The position numbers and the translations under genes are program-made. Shown here in pieces: positions 43,280 to 51,501 of a DNA stretch of 64,000 bases. The notes beneath the pieces were generated by a model. It saw only the letters and a program-made list of their open reading frames with translations. It was not told where the DNA came from and did no database searches. The stretch comes from Leifsonia sp052114085 (lineage in GTDB: Bacteria; Actinomycetota; Actinomycetes; Actinomycetales; Microbacteriaceae), in the NCBI RefSeq assembly GCF_052114085.1, contig NZ_JBFREB010000001.1:682001-746000 (forward strand). Reading direction: 5' to 3'. Each line of letters starts with the position of its first letter. Position 1 is the stretch's first letter.

Positions 43280-44458
43280 ATGCCTTTCGAGACCATCGCC
43301 GGAGACTTCTACGGCTTCGAGAACCTGCTGACCGACCGCGAGAAGGAGTTCATCGCGACGCTCCGTGCGGAGTTGGAGTCCGAGGTCAAGCCGATCGTCA
43401 ACGAGTACTGGGAGAAGGCGGAGTTCCCGCACCAGATCATCGATGTGCTGCACCGGAACAAGGTGATCGGCCTGGGCTTCGCCGAGACGGCGGCGTTCGA
43501 GAATTCGGCCGTGTTCCGCGGCTGGGTCGCGCTCGAGCTGGCGCGCATCGACGCGTCGGTCAGCACCTACGTCGGCGTGCAGAACGGGTTGGCGCTCGGC
43601 GCGATCGGCGTGTGCGGCTCGGAGGAGCAGCGGGCCGAGTGGCTGCCGAAGCTGGCGAGCGGCGAGGTGCTCGGTGCGTTCGGGCTCACCGAGCCGACCT
43701 CCGGCTCGGACTCCGCCCAGGGGCTCAAGACCGTGGCGACGCGCGACGGCGACAACTGGGTCCTGAACGGCTCGAAGCGCTGGATCGGGAATGCCACCTT
43801 CAGCGACATCACCGTCATCTGGGCGAAGAGCGCGGAGGACGGGCAGGTGAAGGGTTTCATCGTCCCGAACTCCACGCCCGGCTTCACCGCGACCAAGATC
43901 GAGGGGAAGCAGTCGTTGCGTATGGTGCAGAACGCCGACATCACGCTCGAGAACGTGGTCGTTCCCGAGTCGCTGCGCCTGCAGAACGCGAACAGCTTCA
44001 AGGACACGGCCCGCGTTCTCCGGCTCACCCGCGCGGAGGTCGCCTGGGCGGCCGTCGGCGTCGCGGTGGGGGCCTACGAGGCGGCTGTGCGCTACACGAA
44101 GGAGCGGGTGCAGTTCGGCAAGCCGATCGCCGGCCACCAGCTCATCCAGGACCTGTTGGTGAAGTCGATCGGCAACATCACCGCCTCGATCGGCCTGTGC
44201 ACACGCGTCTCGGAGATGCTCGACGCCGGTGAGCAGCGCGATGAGCACTCGGCGCTCGCGAAAGCATTCGCGACCGCACGCATGCGCGAGACGGTCGCGT
44301 GGTGCCGTGAGGCCCTCGGCGGCAACGGCATCGTGCTCGACTACGACGTCGCGCGTTTCTTCGCGGATGCCGAGGCTCTCTACTCGTACGAGGGGACGCG
44401 CGAGATGAACACCCTCATCGTCGGTCGTGCGATCACCGGGCAGGCCGCCTTCGTCTAG
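43280..44458 (+). CDS. Acyl-CoA dehydrogenase, glutaryl-CoA dehydrogenase-like
   Basis: A 392-residue FAD enzyme. GAFGLTEPTSGSDS is the family signature near the flavin; KRWIGNATFSDITVIWAK follows; the catalytic base is Glu371 in YSYEGTREMN, and the end VGRAITGQAAF resembles the glutaryl-CoA dehydrogenase C-terminus. It may oxidise and decarboxylate glutaryl-CoA in lysine/tryptophan breakdown, but closely related enzymes act on other acyl-CoAs. ATG with GGAG 5 bases upstream; TTGGCC (43210-43215) and TAGGCT (43234-43239), spacer 18, form a plausible promoter. It has no evident link to the surrounding sugar genes. Confidence 0.88.
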   Translation: MPFETIAGDFYGFENLLTDREKEFIATLRAELESEVKPIVNEYWEKAEFPHQIIDVLHRNKVIGLGFAETAAFENSAVFRGWVALELARIDASVSTYVGVQNGLALGAIGVCGSEEQRAEWLPKLASGEVLGAFGLTEPTSGSDSAQGLKTVATRDGDNWVLNGSKRWIGNATFSDITVIWAKSAEDGQVKGFIVPNSTPGFTATKIEGKQSLRMVQNADITLENVVVPESLRLQNANSFKDTARVLRLTRAEVAWAAVGVAVGAYEAAVRYTKERVQFGKPIAGHQLIQDLLVKSIGNITASIGLCTRVSEMLDAGEQRDEHSALAKAFATARMRETVAWCREALGGNGIVLDYDVARFFADAEALYSYEGTREMNTLIVGRAITGQAAFV

Positions 44459-44553
44459 CTGACCCGGTGGCCGGCGGGTCGGATGGGGCACCGGACTCCT
44501 CCGTTCCCGCCCGGTAGGGTGGGAGGCTCCATCGAGCTGGAGGAGGACCCGTC

Positions 44554-45516
44554 GTGGCGTGGTTGGTGACCGGAGGAGCGGGCTACATCGGGGCGCACGT
44601 CGTGCGGGCGTTCCGTGAGCAGGGGATCGACGTGGTCGTCATCGACGACCTGTCCAGCGGGCACGCGGAGTTCGTGCCGGCGGGCGTCCCCTTCTACCGG
44701 GGCACGATCCTCGACGGGGAGCTGCTGTCGACGATCTTCGCCGAGAACAGCATCAGCGGCGTCGTGCACGTGGCCGGCTTCAAGTACGCCGGAGTGTCCG
44801 TGCAGCGTCCGCTGCACACGTACGAGCAGAACGTGACCGCGACCGCCGTCCTCCTTGCCGCCATGCAGGACGCGGGAGTCGACGCGATCGTCTTCTCGTC
44901 CTCCGCCGCTGTGTACGGCACGCCGGACGTCGACATCGTCACCGAGTCCACTCCGAAGAGCCCGGAGTCGCCGTACGGCGAGTCGAAGCTGATCGGGGAG
45001 TGGCTGCTGCGCGACCAGGGTGTGGCCGTCGGCCTGCGCCATACCTCGCTGCGGTACTTCAACGTCGTCGGCTCGGGAGACGTCAGTCTGCGCGACACCA
45101 GCCCGCACAACCTCTTCCCCCTCGTCTTCGACGCGCTGGCCGAGGGGCGCACGCCGCGCATCAACGGCAACGACTACCCGACGCCGGATGGCACGTGCGT
45201 GCGCGACTACATCCACGTCGCCGACCTGGCGGTCTCGCACGTCGCGGCGGCGAAGAGACTGGATGCCGGCGTGCCGATCGAGCCGGTCTACAACCTCGGC
45301 AGCGGTGAGGGTGTCTCGGTCGGCGAGATCATGTCCACGGTCGCCGATGTGACCGGCATCGACTTCACCCCAGAAGTGGGGCCTCGACGCCCGGGCGATC
45401 CGGCGAGGATCGTTGCCTCGGGAGAGCTCGCCGCGCGCGATCTCGACTGGAAGATGCGACACACCCTCGACCAGATGGTGCGCAGCGCCTGGGAAGCACG
45501 CCAGGCGGCGTCCTGA
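44554..45516 (+). CDS. galE: UDP-glucose 4-epimerase
   Basis: Interconverts UDP-glucose and UDP-galactose (or the GlcNAc/GalNAc pair), supplying galactose for glycans. The 320-residue protein has TGGAGYIG at residues 6-13, catalytic Ser near 116-117 in VFSSSAAVYG, Tyr141/Lys145 in SPYGESK, and the family motif CVRDYIHVADLA. GTG start with a strong GGAGGAGG upstream; a TAGGGT box at 44515-44520 is a likely -10. A 9-base hairpin follows the stop, then the whiB2 promoter. Confidence 0.94.
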   Translation: MAWLVTGGAGYIGAHVVRAFREQGIDVVVIDDLSSGHAEFVPAGVPFYRGTILDGELLSTIFAENSISGVVHVAGFKYAGVSVQRPLHTYEQNVTATAVLLAAMQDAGVDAIVFSSSAAVYGTPDVDIVTESTPKSPESPYGESKLIGEWLLRDQGVAVGLRHTSLRYFNVVGSGDVSLRDTSPHNLFPLVFDALAEGRTPRINGNDYPTPDGTCVRDYIHVADLAVSHVAAAKRLDAGVPIEPVYNLGSGEGVSVGEIMSTVADVTGIDFTPEVGPRRPGDPARIVASGELAARDLDWKMRHTLDQMVRSAWEARQAAS

Positions 45517-45522
45517 CACCGT

Positions 45523-45549
45523 CGCCCGGCCGGGGGCCCGGGCCGGGCG
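45523..45549 (+). terminator. Hairpin terminator after galE
   Basis: Perfect 9-base GC arms (45523-45531 and 45541-45549) flank a 9-base loop, 6 bases after the galE stop. A moderately T-rich stretch, TGTCGCGATTGTTGTCG, follows. Likely a factor-independent terminator separating galE from whiB2. Confidence 0.6.
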
Positions 45550-45621
45550 TGTCGCGATTGTTGTCGTTCCTCGGCGCGTCGCGAACTCTCGACTAGCGGT
45601 ACAGGCTTTACGATTCGCGAC

Positions 45622-45650
45622 TTGACGTGAGCGAATGACAACGGTGTAAT
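45622..45650 (+). promoter_or_regulatory. whiB2 promoter with -35 and -10
   Basis: TTGACG (45622-45627) and TGTAAT (45645-45650) separated by exactly 17 bases; the best complete sigma-70-type promoter in the window. Transcription should start near 45657, giving a leader of about 47 bases and excluding the GTG at 45653 as a start codon. Confidence 0.75.
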
Positions 45651-45703
45651 TAGTGGCACACGGGAATCTCGTGTTTCAGCAGTTCATGGGTGGGGAGACC
45701 GAT

Positions 45704-46027
45704 ATGCCAGTACCCGAATATCGTGCGGGGGTACCCGACGACTGGTTCATCGACCCGGTCAAACTCGGGGTCCCCGGAGTCCGGGCAGCGGAGGTCGACG
45801 ACGACAACCCGCTGTCCTGGCAGTCCGACGCGCTCTGCGCGCAGACCGACCCTGAGGCGTTCTTCCCGGAGAAGGGCGGCTCGACCCGCGACGCGAAGCG
45901 CATCTGCACCACGTGCGAGGTGCGGTCGCAGTGCCTCGAGTACGCGCTCGCCAACGACGAGCGGTTCGGGATCTGGGGCGGGCTGTCCGAGCGCGAGCGT
46001 CGCAAGCTCCGCAAGCGCGCCGGCTGA
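45704..46027 (+). CDS. whiB2: WhiB-family iron-sulfur regulator, WhiB2/WhmD-like
   Basis: A 107-residue DNA-binding regulator with a 4Fe-4S cluster. Cluster cysteines: ALCAQTDPEAFFPEKGG, then CTTC, then QCLEYAL; the GIWGG turn and a basic RRKLRKRAG tail complete the family pattern. The DDNPLSWQ lead and neighbourhood fit WhiB2 (WhmD), which in mycobacteria is essential for septation and cell division. I chose the ATG at 45704 because GGGGAG lies 6 bases upstream and because the mapped-looking promoter starts RNA near 45657; the longer frame from 45653 begins before that point. Confidence 0.92.
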   Translation: MPVPEYRAGVPDDWFIDPVKLGVPGVRAAEVDDDNPLSWQSDALCAQTDPEAFFPEKGGSTRDAKRICTTCEVRSQCLEYALANDERFGIWGGLSERERRKLRKRAG

Positions 46028-46094
46028 CCGACCCACGCGCCTGGCTGATCCGCGCCGCGCCCACGTCAAAGACGAATTAGGCGCGACCCCAACC

Positions 46095-46100
46095 TAGGCT
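46095..46100 (+). promoter_or_regulatory. -10 element for the leaderless 1068-residue GT2 gene
   Basis: TAGGCT lies 8 bases before the ATG at 46109, with no ribosome site between. The large membrane gene can therefore be transcribed separately from whiB2. Confidence 0.45.
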
Positions 46101-46108
46101 GGCTCCCG

Positions 46109-49100
46109 ATGTATCCGAGAGTCACCGCCATCGTCGTCGCCCAGAGCGGCGGGCCCCACCTGCAACGCACTCTCGACGCCCTCGCGGAACAGACCCGTCG
46201 ACCGGACGCCGTGATCGCCGTCGACGGTGCGTCCACCGACGACGCCTCGCGGCTGCTGTCCGAGTTCCAGCCCACGCAGCTGATCGCCCTCCCCGAGAAG
46301 CTCGCGTTCGGAGCGGCCGTCGGCGCCGCCGTCCGCGTGCTCCCTCCCGCCTCCGGTCCCGAGCAGCTCTTGTGGCTGCTCGCTCAGGACACCGCCCCCG
46401 AGCCGGAGGCCCTCGAGGCCCTTCTCGCCGCTCTGGAGGTCTCACCCTCCGTCGCGGTCGTCGGTCCGAAGCTCGTCGACTGGGACGACCCCGCTTTCAT
46501 CCGCGAGTTCGGCGAGGCGATGACGCCGTTCGGCGCGTCCGTCCCCCTGGTCGAGAACGAGCTCGACCAGGCGCAGCACGACGGCCTGAGCGACGTGCTC
46601 GCGGTCTCCAGCGCCGGGATGCTCGTCCGTCAGGCCCTCTGGGAGCGGCTGGACGGCTTCGACCCGGCGCTCCCGACGGCGGATGACGCCCTCGACTTCT
46701 GCACGCGCGCCCGCCTGGCGGGCTTCCGCGTCACCCTGGTCGCCCAGGCACGCGTCGCGCTCGCCGGAGACGGCCTGGCCGGACCCAACCTGTCGCGCAA
46801 GTGGACGGTGCGCCGGCGTCTCGCCGGGGAGCGTCGCCGCGCGCAGCTGCACCGCCGGATGGCCTACGCCCCGGGCTGGGCCGTTCCGCTGCACTGGCTG
46901 ACCCTCGTCCCGCTCGCGGTGCTCCGCGGAGTCGTCCGACTGCTGCGGAAGGAGCCAGGCTCGGTCGGAGGCGAGCTCGGCGCCGCCTTCCGTGTCGCAT
47001 TCTCCGGTCTCGCCGTCGGCAACGCCCGCCGCAGGCTGGCCTCCGCCCGCGAGGTGGGCTGGGCGGCCATCGCGCCGCTGCGCATCCCCTTCTCCGAGGT
47101 GCGCCGCGCGCACGCCCTGAAGCGTGAGGCTGCGCTGGTGCAGCAGCAGGGCGAGCGGCAGGACCTCGACTTCTTCGGCACCGGCGGGGGATGGGCGGTG
47201 CTCGCCGCGCTTCTCGTCGGCGTCGCGCTGTTTTTCCCGCTCGTCGGGTCGGGCGCCCTCAGCGGAGGCGGACTGCTCCCGCTGAACGCGTCGGTCGGGC
47301 AGCTGTGGGCGGAACTCGGGTACGGCTGGCGGGATGTGAGCCTCGGGTTCACGGGCGCTGCCGACCCCTTCTCGGCCGTGCTCGCGGTGCTCGGCACCAT
47401 CACGTTCTGGCAGCCGTCGCAGTCACTGGTGCTGCTCTGGATCCTCGCCCTGCCGCTGGCCTCTCTCGGGGCATGGCTCGCTGCCGCCCGACTGACCAAC
47501 CGCGGCATCCTGCGGGCGGTGGGTGCCCTCGCCTATGCGCTGGCGCCGACGCTGCTGGTGGCACTGCAGGGCGGCCGCCCTGCGGCTGTGCTCGCGCACA
47601 TCCTGCTGCCCTGGCTGTTCTTCGCGGGCCTGGCCGCTCGGCGCTCGTGGGCAGCCAGCGCCACCACGGCACTGCTGGCCGCCGCCACCGTCGCGTGCGC
47701 GCCGATCCTGATCCCGGCCCTCGCGATCGCATGGATCGCAGCCATCGCGTTCGCCGGCCGCCGCGCGGCCCGCATCGTCTTCATCCCGCTGCCTGCGGTC
47801 GTGCTGTTCGCGCCGCTCGTCTGGCAACAGCTGTCGCGCGGCGCCTGGCTGTCGATCTTCGCCGACCCGGGCGTCCCGCTGGACGCCCACCAGACCCCGG
47901 CCTGGCAGCTCGCCCTCGGCTTCCCGGACGGCACCCTCGGCGGCTGGCACGCCCTCGCCGCGAGCCTGTCGCTGCCGACCACCTCGGCCACCGTCATCGT
48001 GCCCATCCTGCTGGCGCCGCTCGGCGTGCTGGCCATTCTGGCGCTCTTCCTGCGCGGGACGGTCCGCGCCATCGTCGCCCTTCTCGTCGCGCTCGCCGGC
48101 TTCGTCACGGCCGTCGTCGCCCTGCATCTGCAGCTCGCCGTGAGCGGCGGGACCGTCGTCCCGATCTGGCCGGGAAGCGCTGTGAGCCTCTACTGGCTGG
48201 GACTGGTCGGCGCTGCGGTGCTCGCGCTGTCGGCCCTGGGCCGCGCGGCGGTATACCCCGCCTGGGTCGTCGTCGTCGCGCTGGCGATCGCCATCGTGCC
48301 GGTCGGCATCGCCAGCCTCACCGGCCGGGCGGCCGTCGCCGAGAGTGACGGGCGCACCCTGCCCGCCGTCGTGACGGCCAAGGCGGCGACCCAGCCGCGC
48401 ACCGGAACCCTGAGGATCGTGCCGGAGCCGGGAGGGGGCATCCGCGCCGACATCCTTCGCGGCAGCGGCCAGACCCTGGACGACCAGTCGACCCTTGCGA
48501 ACACCCAGCGCGCCCTAACACCGGGCCAGAGCAGCCTCGCCATGCTGGCCGGCAACCTCGCCTCGCGGAGCGGCTACGACGCATCTCCTGAGCTCAAGCG
48601 GCTCGGCGTCGACTTCGTGCTGCTCACGCCGTCCGCCACCGCGCTCGGGTCGTCGGACACCTCGGCGGCCGACGCCACCCGCGCCCGCGCGGAGGTCGCC
48701 ATGGATGCGAACCCGCTGCTGGCCCCCGTCGGATCCACCGGCACCGGCCGGCTCTGGGCCTTCGACCGTGCCACCGCCGTCGTCCCACCCGCCGCGCAGA
48801 TCCCGGCCGATGCCGGCGGTATCTGGCGCGTGATCGTCCTCGTCGTGCAGGGCCTCATCGTCGGAGTCACGCTTCTCCTCGCGATCCCGACGACGCGCTC
48901 CGCCGATCGGGTGTCCGAGCTGTCCGCGCGTCGCCCGCGGCGGACGGCCGACGAGAGGGCGGTGGAGCCGGACGATGAGCCGGATGCGCCGGACACGGCC
49001 GGCGGCGTGGCGGACGAGACGCTCACCGAGTACGAGGCCGAACCGGAGGACGAGGCCGTCGTGGAGTCGGCCGAAGAGGACGAGATGCCGGAGCCGCAGT

Positions 49101-49315
49101 CGGAGGCGCCGCCGGAGCCGCAGCCGGGGCTGCTGCCGGAGACGCCGGAGCAGGATCGGGTGGCCGAGCCGGACGCCGACCTCGACACCGATCGCCCGTT
49201 CGAGCGCGAGACGGAACGCGTGACCACGCCGCCCGCCCCGACGACGCTCGAGGACGGACTGGAGGAGACCATCATCCGACCCCGTGCCCGCTTCGAGGGA
49301 GGCGACCGTGGCTGA
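46109..49315 (+). CDS. GT2 glycosyltransferase fused to a multi-pass membrane region
   Basis: A 1068-residue protein. Residues 1-250 are GT2-like (VTAIVVAQSGGPHLQRTL, VIAVDGASTDDASRLL, MLVRQALWERLDGFDP), but the usual DxD site reads LLAQDTAPEPE, so a metal ligand is altered. Residues about 360-720 hold some 10-12 membrane segments; an outer domain follows, a final helix lies near 910-930, and the tail is very acidic (Glu/Asp/Pro rich to the end). From memory this family sits beside whiB2 in many actinobacteria and is of unknown specificity. Likely leaderless. It overlaps the next gene by 8 bases. Confidence 0.85.
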   Translation: MYPRVTAIVVAQSGGPHLQRTLDALAEQTRRPDAVIAVDGASTDDASRLLSEFQPTQLIALPEKLAFGAAVGAAVRVLPPASGPEQLLWLLAQDTAPEPEALEALLAALEVSPSVAVVGPKLVDWDDPAFIREFGEAMTPFGASVPLVENELDQAQHDGLSDVLAVSSAGMLVRQALWERLDGFDPALPTADDALDFCTRARLAGFRVTLVAQARVALAGDGLAGPNLSRKWTVRRRLAGERRRAQLHRRMAYAPGWAVPLHWLTLVPLAVLRGVVRLLRKEPGSVGGELGAAFRVAFSGLAVGNARRRLASAREVGWAAIAPLRIPFSEVRRAHALKREAALVQQQGERQDLDFFGTGGGWAVLAALLVGVALFFPLVGSGALSGGGLLPLNASVGQLWAELGYGWRDVSLGFTGAADPFSAVLAVLGTITFWQPSQSLVLLWILALPLASLGAWLAAARLTNRGILRAVGALAYALAPTLLVALQGGRPAAVLAHILLPWLFFAGLAARRSWAASATTALLAAATVACAPILIPALAIAWIAAIAFAGRRAARIVFIPLPAVVLFAPLVWQQLSRGAWLSIFADPGVPLDAHQTPAWQLALGFPDGTLGGWHALAASLSLPTTSATVIVPILLAPLGVLAILALFLRGTVRAIVALLVALAGFVTAVVALHLQLAVSGGTVVPIWPGSAVSLYWLGLVGAAVLALSALGRAAVYPAWVVVVALAIAIVPVGIASLTGRAAVAESDGRTLPAVVTAKAATQPRTGTLRIVPEPGGGIRADILRGSGQTLDDQSTLANTQRALTPGQSSLAMLAGNLASRSGYDASPELKRLGVDFVLLTPSATALGSSDTSAADATRARAEVAMDANPLLAPVGSTGTGRLWAFDRATAVVPPAAQIPADAGGIWRVIVLVVQGLIVGVTLLLAIPTTRSADRVSELSARRPRRTADERAVEPDDEPDAPDTAGGVADETLTEYEAEPEDEAVVESAEEDEMPEPQSEAPPEPQPGLLPETPEQDRVAEPDADLDTDRPFERETERVTTPPAPTTLEDGLEETIIRPRARFEGGDRG

Positions 49316-50744
49316 CCGCAGGGGTATCGCCCGGATCGGGATGCGCGCGGTCGGCGGAGTGGTCGGCATCGGTGTGGCGATCGTCGCCGTCGCCGGCGCG
49401 ACCCTGCTGCCGTTGCCCGACTACGCCATCTCCGCGCCGGCGCAGACCGTCACGCCCGTGCCCGCCGACCAGCAACGAGTGTGCCCTGGCCCGGTGCTGG
49501 CGCTCGCCGCAGACGCGGGAGCGGCCACCCGGCCGAGCGCTGTCAGCTCTCCGTCCTTCGCCTCCAGTGCCGACGGAGCCGACGTGCGTGCGCGGCCCCT
49601 CAAGCCCGACGCCGAGAGTGCGTCGTCCGATCAGGCGCCACTCGTCGCGTCGGTCTCGACTCCGCAGGGCGCGACAAAGCCCCCGCTGTTCGCGGCCGCA
49701 CAGTCCCAGATCGCGTCCACCGAGGACCTGGCCGGCCTCGCTTCGTCCGCGTGCGCGGAGCCCAGCGCGGATGCGTGGCTGGTGGCGGGAGCAACCTCCC
49801 TCGGGCAGACCAGCCTCGTGCTGCTGTCGAACGCGGGGGAGGTCGACGCGACCGTCGAGCTCTCGATCTACACGGAGTCCGGTGTCGTCAGCGCTCCGGG
49901 CGCCACCGGAATCGTCGTCCCGGCCGGCTCGCAGAAGGTCGTGCCGCTCGCCGGTCTCGCGACCTCCGCATCCGCGCCGGTGGTCCGCGTGCGCGCCAGC
50001 GGCGGCGAGGTCGTCGCCTCCATGCAGCAGAGCTACGAGCAGGGCATCCAGCCGCGCGGTGCCGAGATCGCGGGAGCGACGGCTGCGCCGAGTCGTCAAC
50101 AGATCATCCCCGGCGTGACCATCGCCTCGATGGCGGCGATCTCCGGCGCGCAGTCGGCGGAGGGAGTCGGCGTCGACTTCCCGGTCGTCCGGCTGCTCGT
50201 GCCCGGCGACAAGGACGCGCAGATCACGATCGGGGCGGTCGGTGAGGCGGGCACCGCCGCCGGCAACTCCTACGCAACGACCCTCAAGGCCGGGACGGTC
50301 GCCGAAGTCCCGCTCGACCAGCTGAAGGACGGCAGCTACACGGTGACGGTGAACTCCAGCGTGCCGGTCGTCTCCGCGGTCCGCACGTCGGTCATCGGAA
50401 CCAAGCTGCGCGACTTCACCTGGTTCTCGTCGACGCAGCCGCTGCAGAAGGATCTGCTGGCATCCGTGCCCTCGGGTGGGGAAGCCACCCTGCACTTCGC
50501 GAACGCGGGCGAATCCGACCGCACGGTCACGGTGACGGGAGTGACCGGCGGCGGAAAGCCCACCACGCTGACAGTCCCCGCCGAGGGCGGCGTCCACGTG
50601 AAGGTGGCGCCGGGCAGCTACCGCGTGGCCGGGGCCGACGGACTGCACGGCAGCATCAGCTTCGCGGGCGACGGACGCGCGAGCAGCTTCGCGCTCGCCC
50701 CGCCCGGCGCGCTCGCCGCGCCGATCACCGTGTACCCGAAGTAG
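49308..50744 (+). CDS. DUF5719-family exported protein
   Basis: A 478-residue protein with one N-terminal membrane helix (about residues 12-34) and a large extracytoplasmic part rich in Ala, Ser, Val and Thr with beta-type repeats (for example LVLLSNAGEVDATVELSIY and ATLHFANAGESDRTVTV). Two cysteines, in VCPGP and SSACAEP, could pair. It matches DUF5719, which from memory is always next to the whiB2-linked GT2 gene. The GTG at 49308 has GGGAGG just upstream and overlaps the GT2 stop by 8 bases, indicating coupling and a shared pathway. Function not known. Confidence 0.82.
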   Translation: MADRRGIARIGMRAVGGVVGIGVAIVAVAGATLLPLPDYAISAPAQTVTPVPADQQRVCPGPVLALAADAGAATRPSAVSSPSFASSADGADVRARPLKPDAESASSDQAPLVASVSTPQGATKPPLFAAAQSQIASTEDLAGLASSACAEPSADAWLVAGATSLGQTSLVLLSNAGEVDATVELSIYTESGVVSAPGATGIVVPAGSQKVVPLAGLATSASAPVVRVRASGGEVVASMQQSYEQGIQPRGAEIAGATAAPSRQQIIPGVTIASMAAISGAQSAEGVGVDFPVVRLLVPGDKDAQITIGAVGEAGTAAGNSYATTLKAGTVAEVPLDQLKDGSYTVTVNSSVPVVSAVRTSVIGTKLRDFTWFSSTQPLQKDLLASVPSGGEATLHFANAGESDRTVTVTGVTGGGKPTTLTVPAEGGVHVKVAPGSYRVAGADGLHGSISFAGDGRASSFALAPPGALAAPITVYPK

Positions 50745-50769
50745 GGATCCGGCCCGACGGGCGACGCGA

Positions 50770-51213
50770 TCAGAAGTGCCGGTACCGGTCCGGCGCCAGG
50801 TCCCACGGGTCTTTGCCGAGCAGCTCGGCGACGGCGCGGAAGACGCACCCCTCGATGTACATGCGGCGATGGAGCTCGTCGTCGCGGTGCAGCTTCGTGA
50901 GTCGCTGGATGGGCACCCGGTAGAGCACGATGCGGCGACGGGCGGCATCCACCCGCCAGCGGTCCACTCCATCGCCTCCGGAGTTGCCGATCGGCGTCGC
51001 GGCGACCTCGAAATGCACGCTCGACAACTCCTCGGGCCAGACGCCCTTGAGGTAGTCGGCGGTGGAGGCGACGGTCATGTCGAAAAAGTCGATCCGGTTC
51101 TGCAGCATGGGCAGGTGCGGACCCGTCACCGGGCCCCGGGCCCCGCGCCCGTGGCGGCTCCGCCAGCGGCTCGTCGCCGGGGGCTGGCTGCTGGTGCGGC
51201 GGTTGCGGGGCAT
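50770..51213 (-). CDS. Metallopeptidase-family-like protein lacking HExxH
   Basis: A 147-residue cytosolic protein with a basic N-terminus and a conserved C-terminal part: TADYLKGVWPEELSSVHFEV, RIVLYRVPIQRLTK and YIEGCVFRAVAELLGKDPWDL. From memory it matches the Rv3259-like group annotated as zincin-type metallopeptidases, but no HExxH zinc motif is present; the corresponding helix reads as IEGCVFRAVAEL. It may be non-catalytic or use other residues. TAGGAT (51220-51225 minus) lies 6 bases before the ATG: leaderless and divergent from the DUF3499 gene. Confidence 0.72.
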   Translation of the reverse strand: MPRNRRTSSQPPATSRWRSRHGRGARGPVTGPHLPMLQNRIDFFDMTVASTADYLKGVWPEELSSVHFEVAATPIGNSGGDGVDRWRVDAARRRIVLYRVPIQRLTKLHRDDELHRRMYIEGCVFRAVAELLGKDPWDLAPDRYRHF

Positions 51214-51219
51214 GTCGCC

Positions 51220-51248
51220 ATCCTACGTCCGCTCCGCTCCGCTATTCT
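51220..51248. promoter_or_regulatory. Mutually overlapping divergent promoters
   Basis: The minus-strand -10 TAGGAT (51220-51225) and plus-strand -10 TATTCT (51243-51248) are separated by 17 bases, so each occupies the exact place where the other's -35 should be. Both genes (starts 51213 and 51256) lie 6-7 bases from their box and look leaderless. Only one direction could be bound at a time. Confidence 0.55.
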
Positions 51249-51255
51249 GAGCCCG

Positions 51256-51462
51256 ATGCTGAGCCGCCCTTGTTCCCGTGTCGCGTGTCCGCGCGACGCC
51301 ATCCAGACGCTGACGTATGTCTATGCGGACTCGATGGCGGTCATCGGCCCGCTCAGCCTGTCGCACGAGCCGCACTCGTACGACCTCTGCGCGATCCACG
51401 CCGAACGGCTCTCCGCGCCGCAGGGCTGGCAGATCGTCCGTCACGTCGGCGTCACCGACTGA
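51256..51462 (+). CDS. DUF3499 small cysteine-rich protein
   Basis: A 68-residue protein with CSRVACPRDA near the N-terminus and YDLCAIHAERL near the middle, which could form a zinc-ribbon-like site. It matches actinobacterial DUF3499, of unknown function. The ATG at 51256 is 7 bases after TATTCT, so it is probably leaderless. The manB gene follows 39 bases later with its own box. Confidence 0.82.
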   Translation: MLSRPCSRVACPRDAIQTLTYVYADSMAVIGPLSLSHEPHSYDLCAIHAERLSAPQGWQIVRHVGVTD

Positions 51463-51489
51463 CTACCGGCGCTCGTGGGGGCGTCGCGG

Positions 51490-51495
51490 TAGGTT
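51490..51495 (+). promoter_or_regulatory. -10 element for leaderless manB
   Basis: TAGGTT lies 6 bases before the manB ATG at 51502. The intervening AGGGCC is too close to act as a ribosome site, so a leaderless transcript is favoured. Confidence 0.45.
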
Positions 51496-51501
51496 AGGGC
51501 C

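Noticed and set aside
45653..45703. Earlier GTG start for whiB2
   Set aside because: It lies 2 bases after the -10 of a very good promoter, before the expected transcription start; the ATG at 45704 has a ribosome site.
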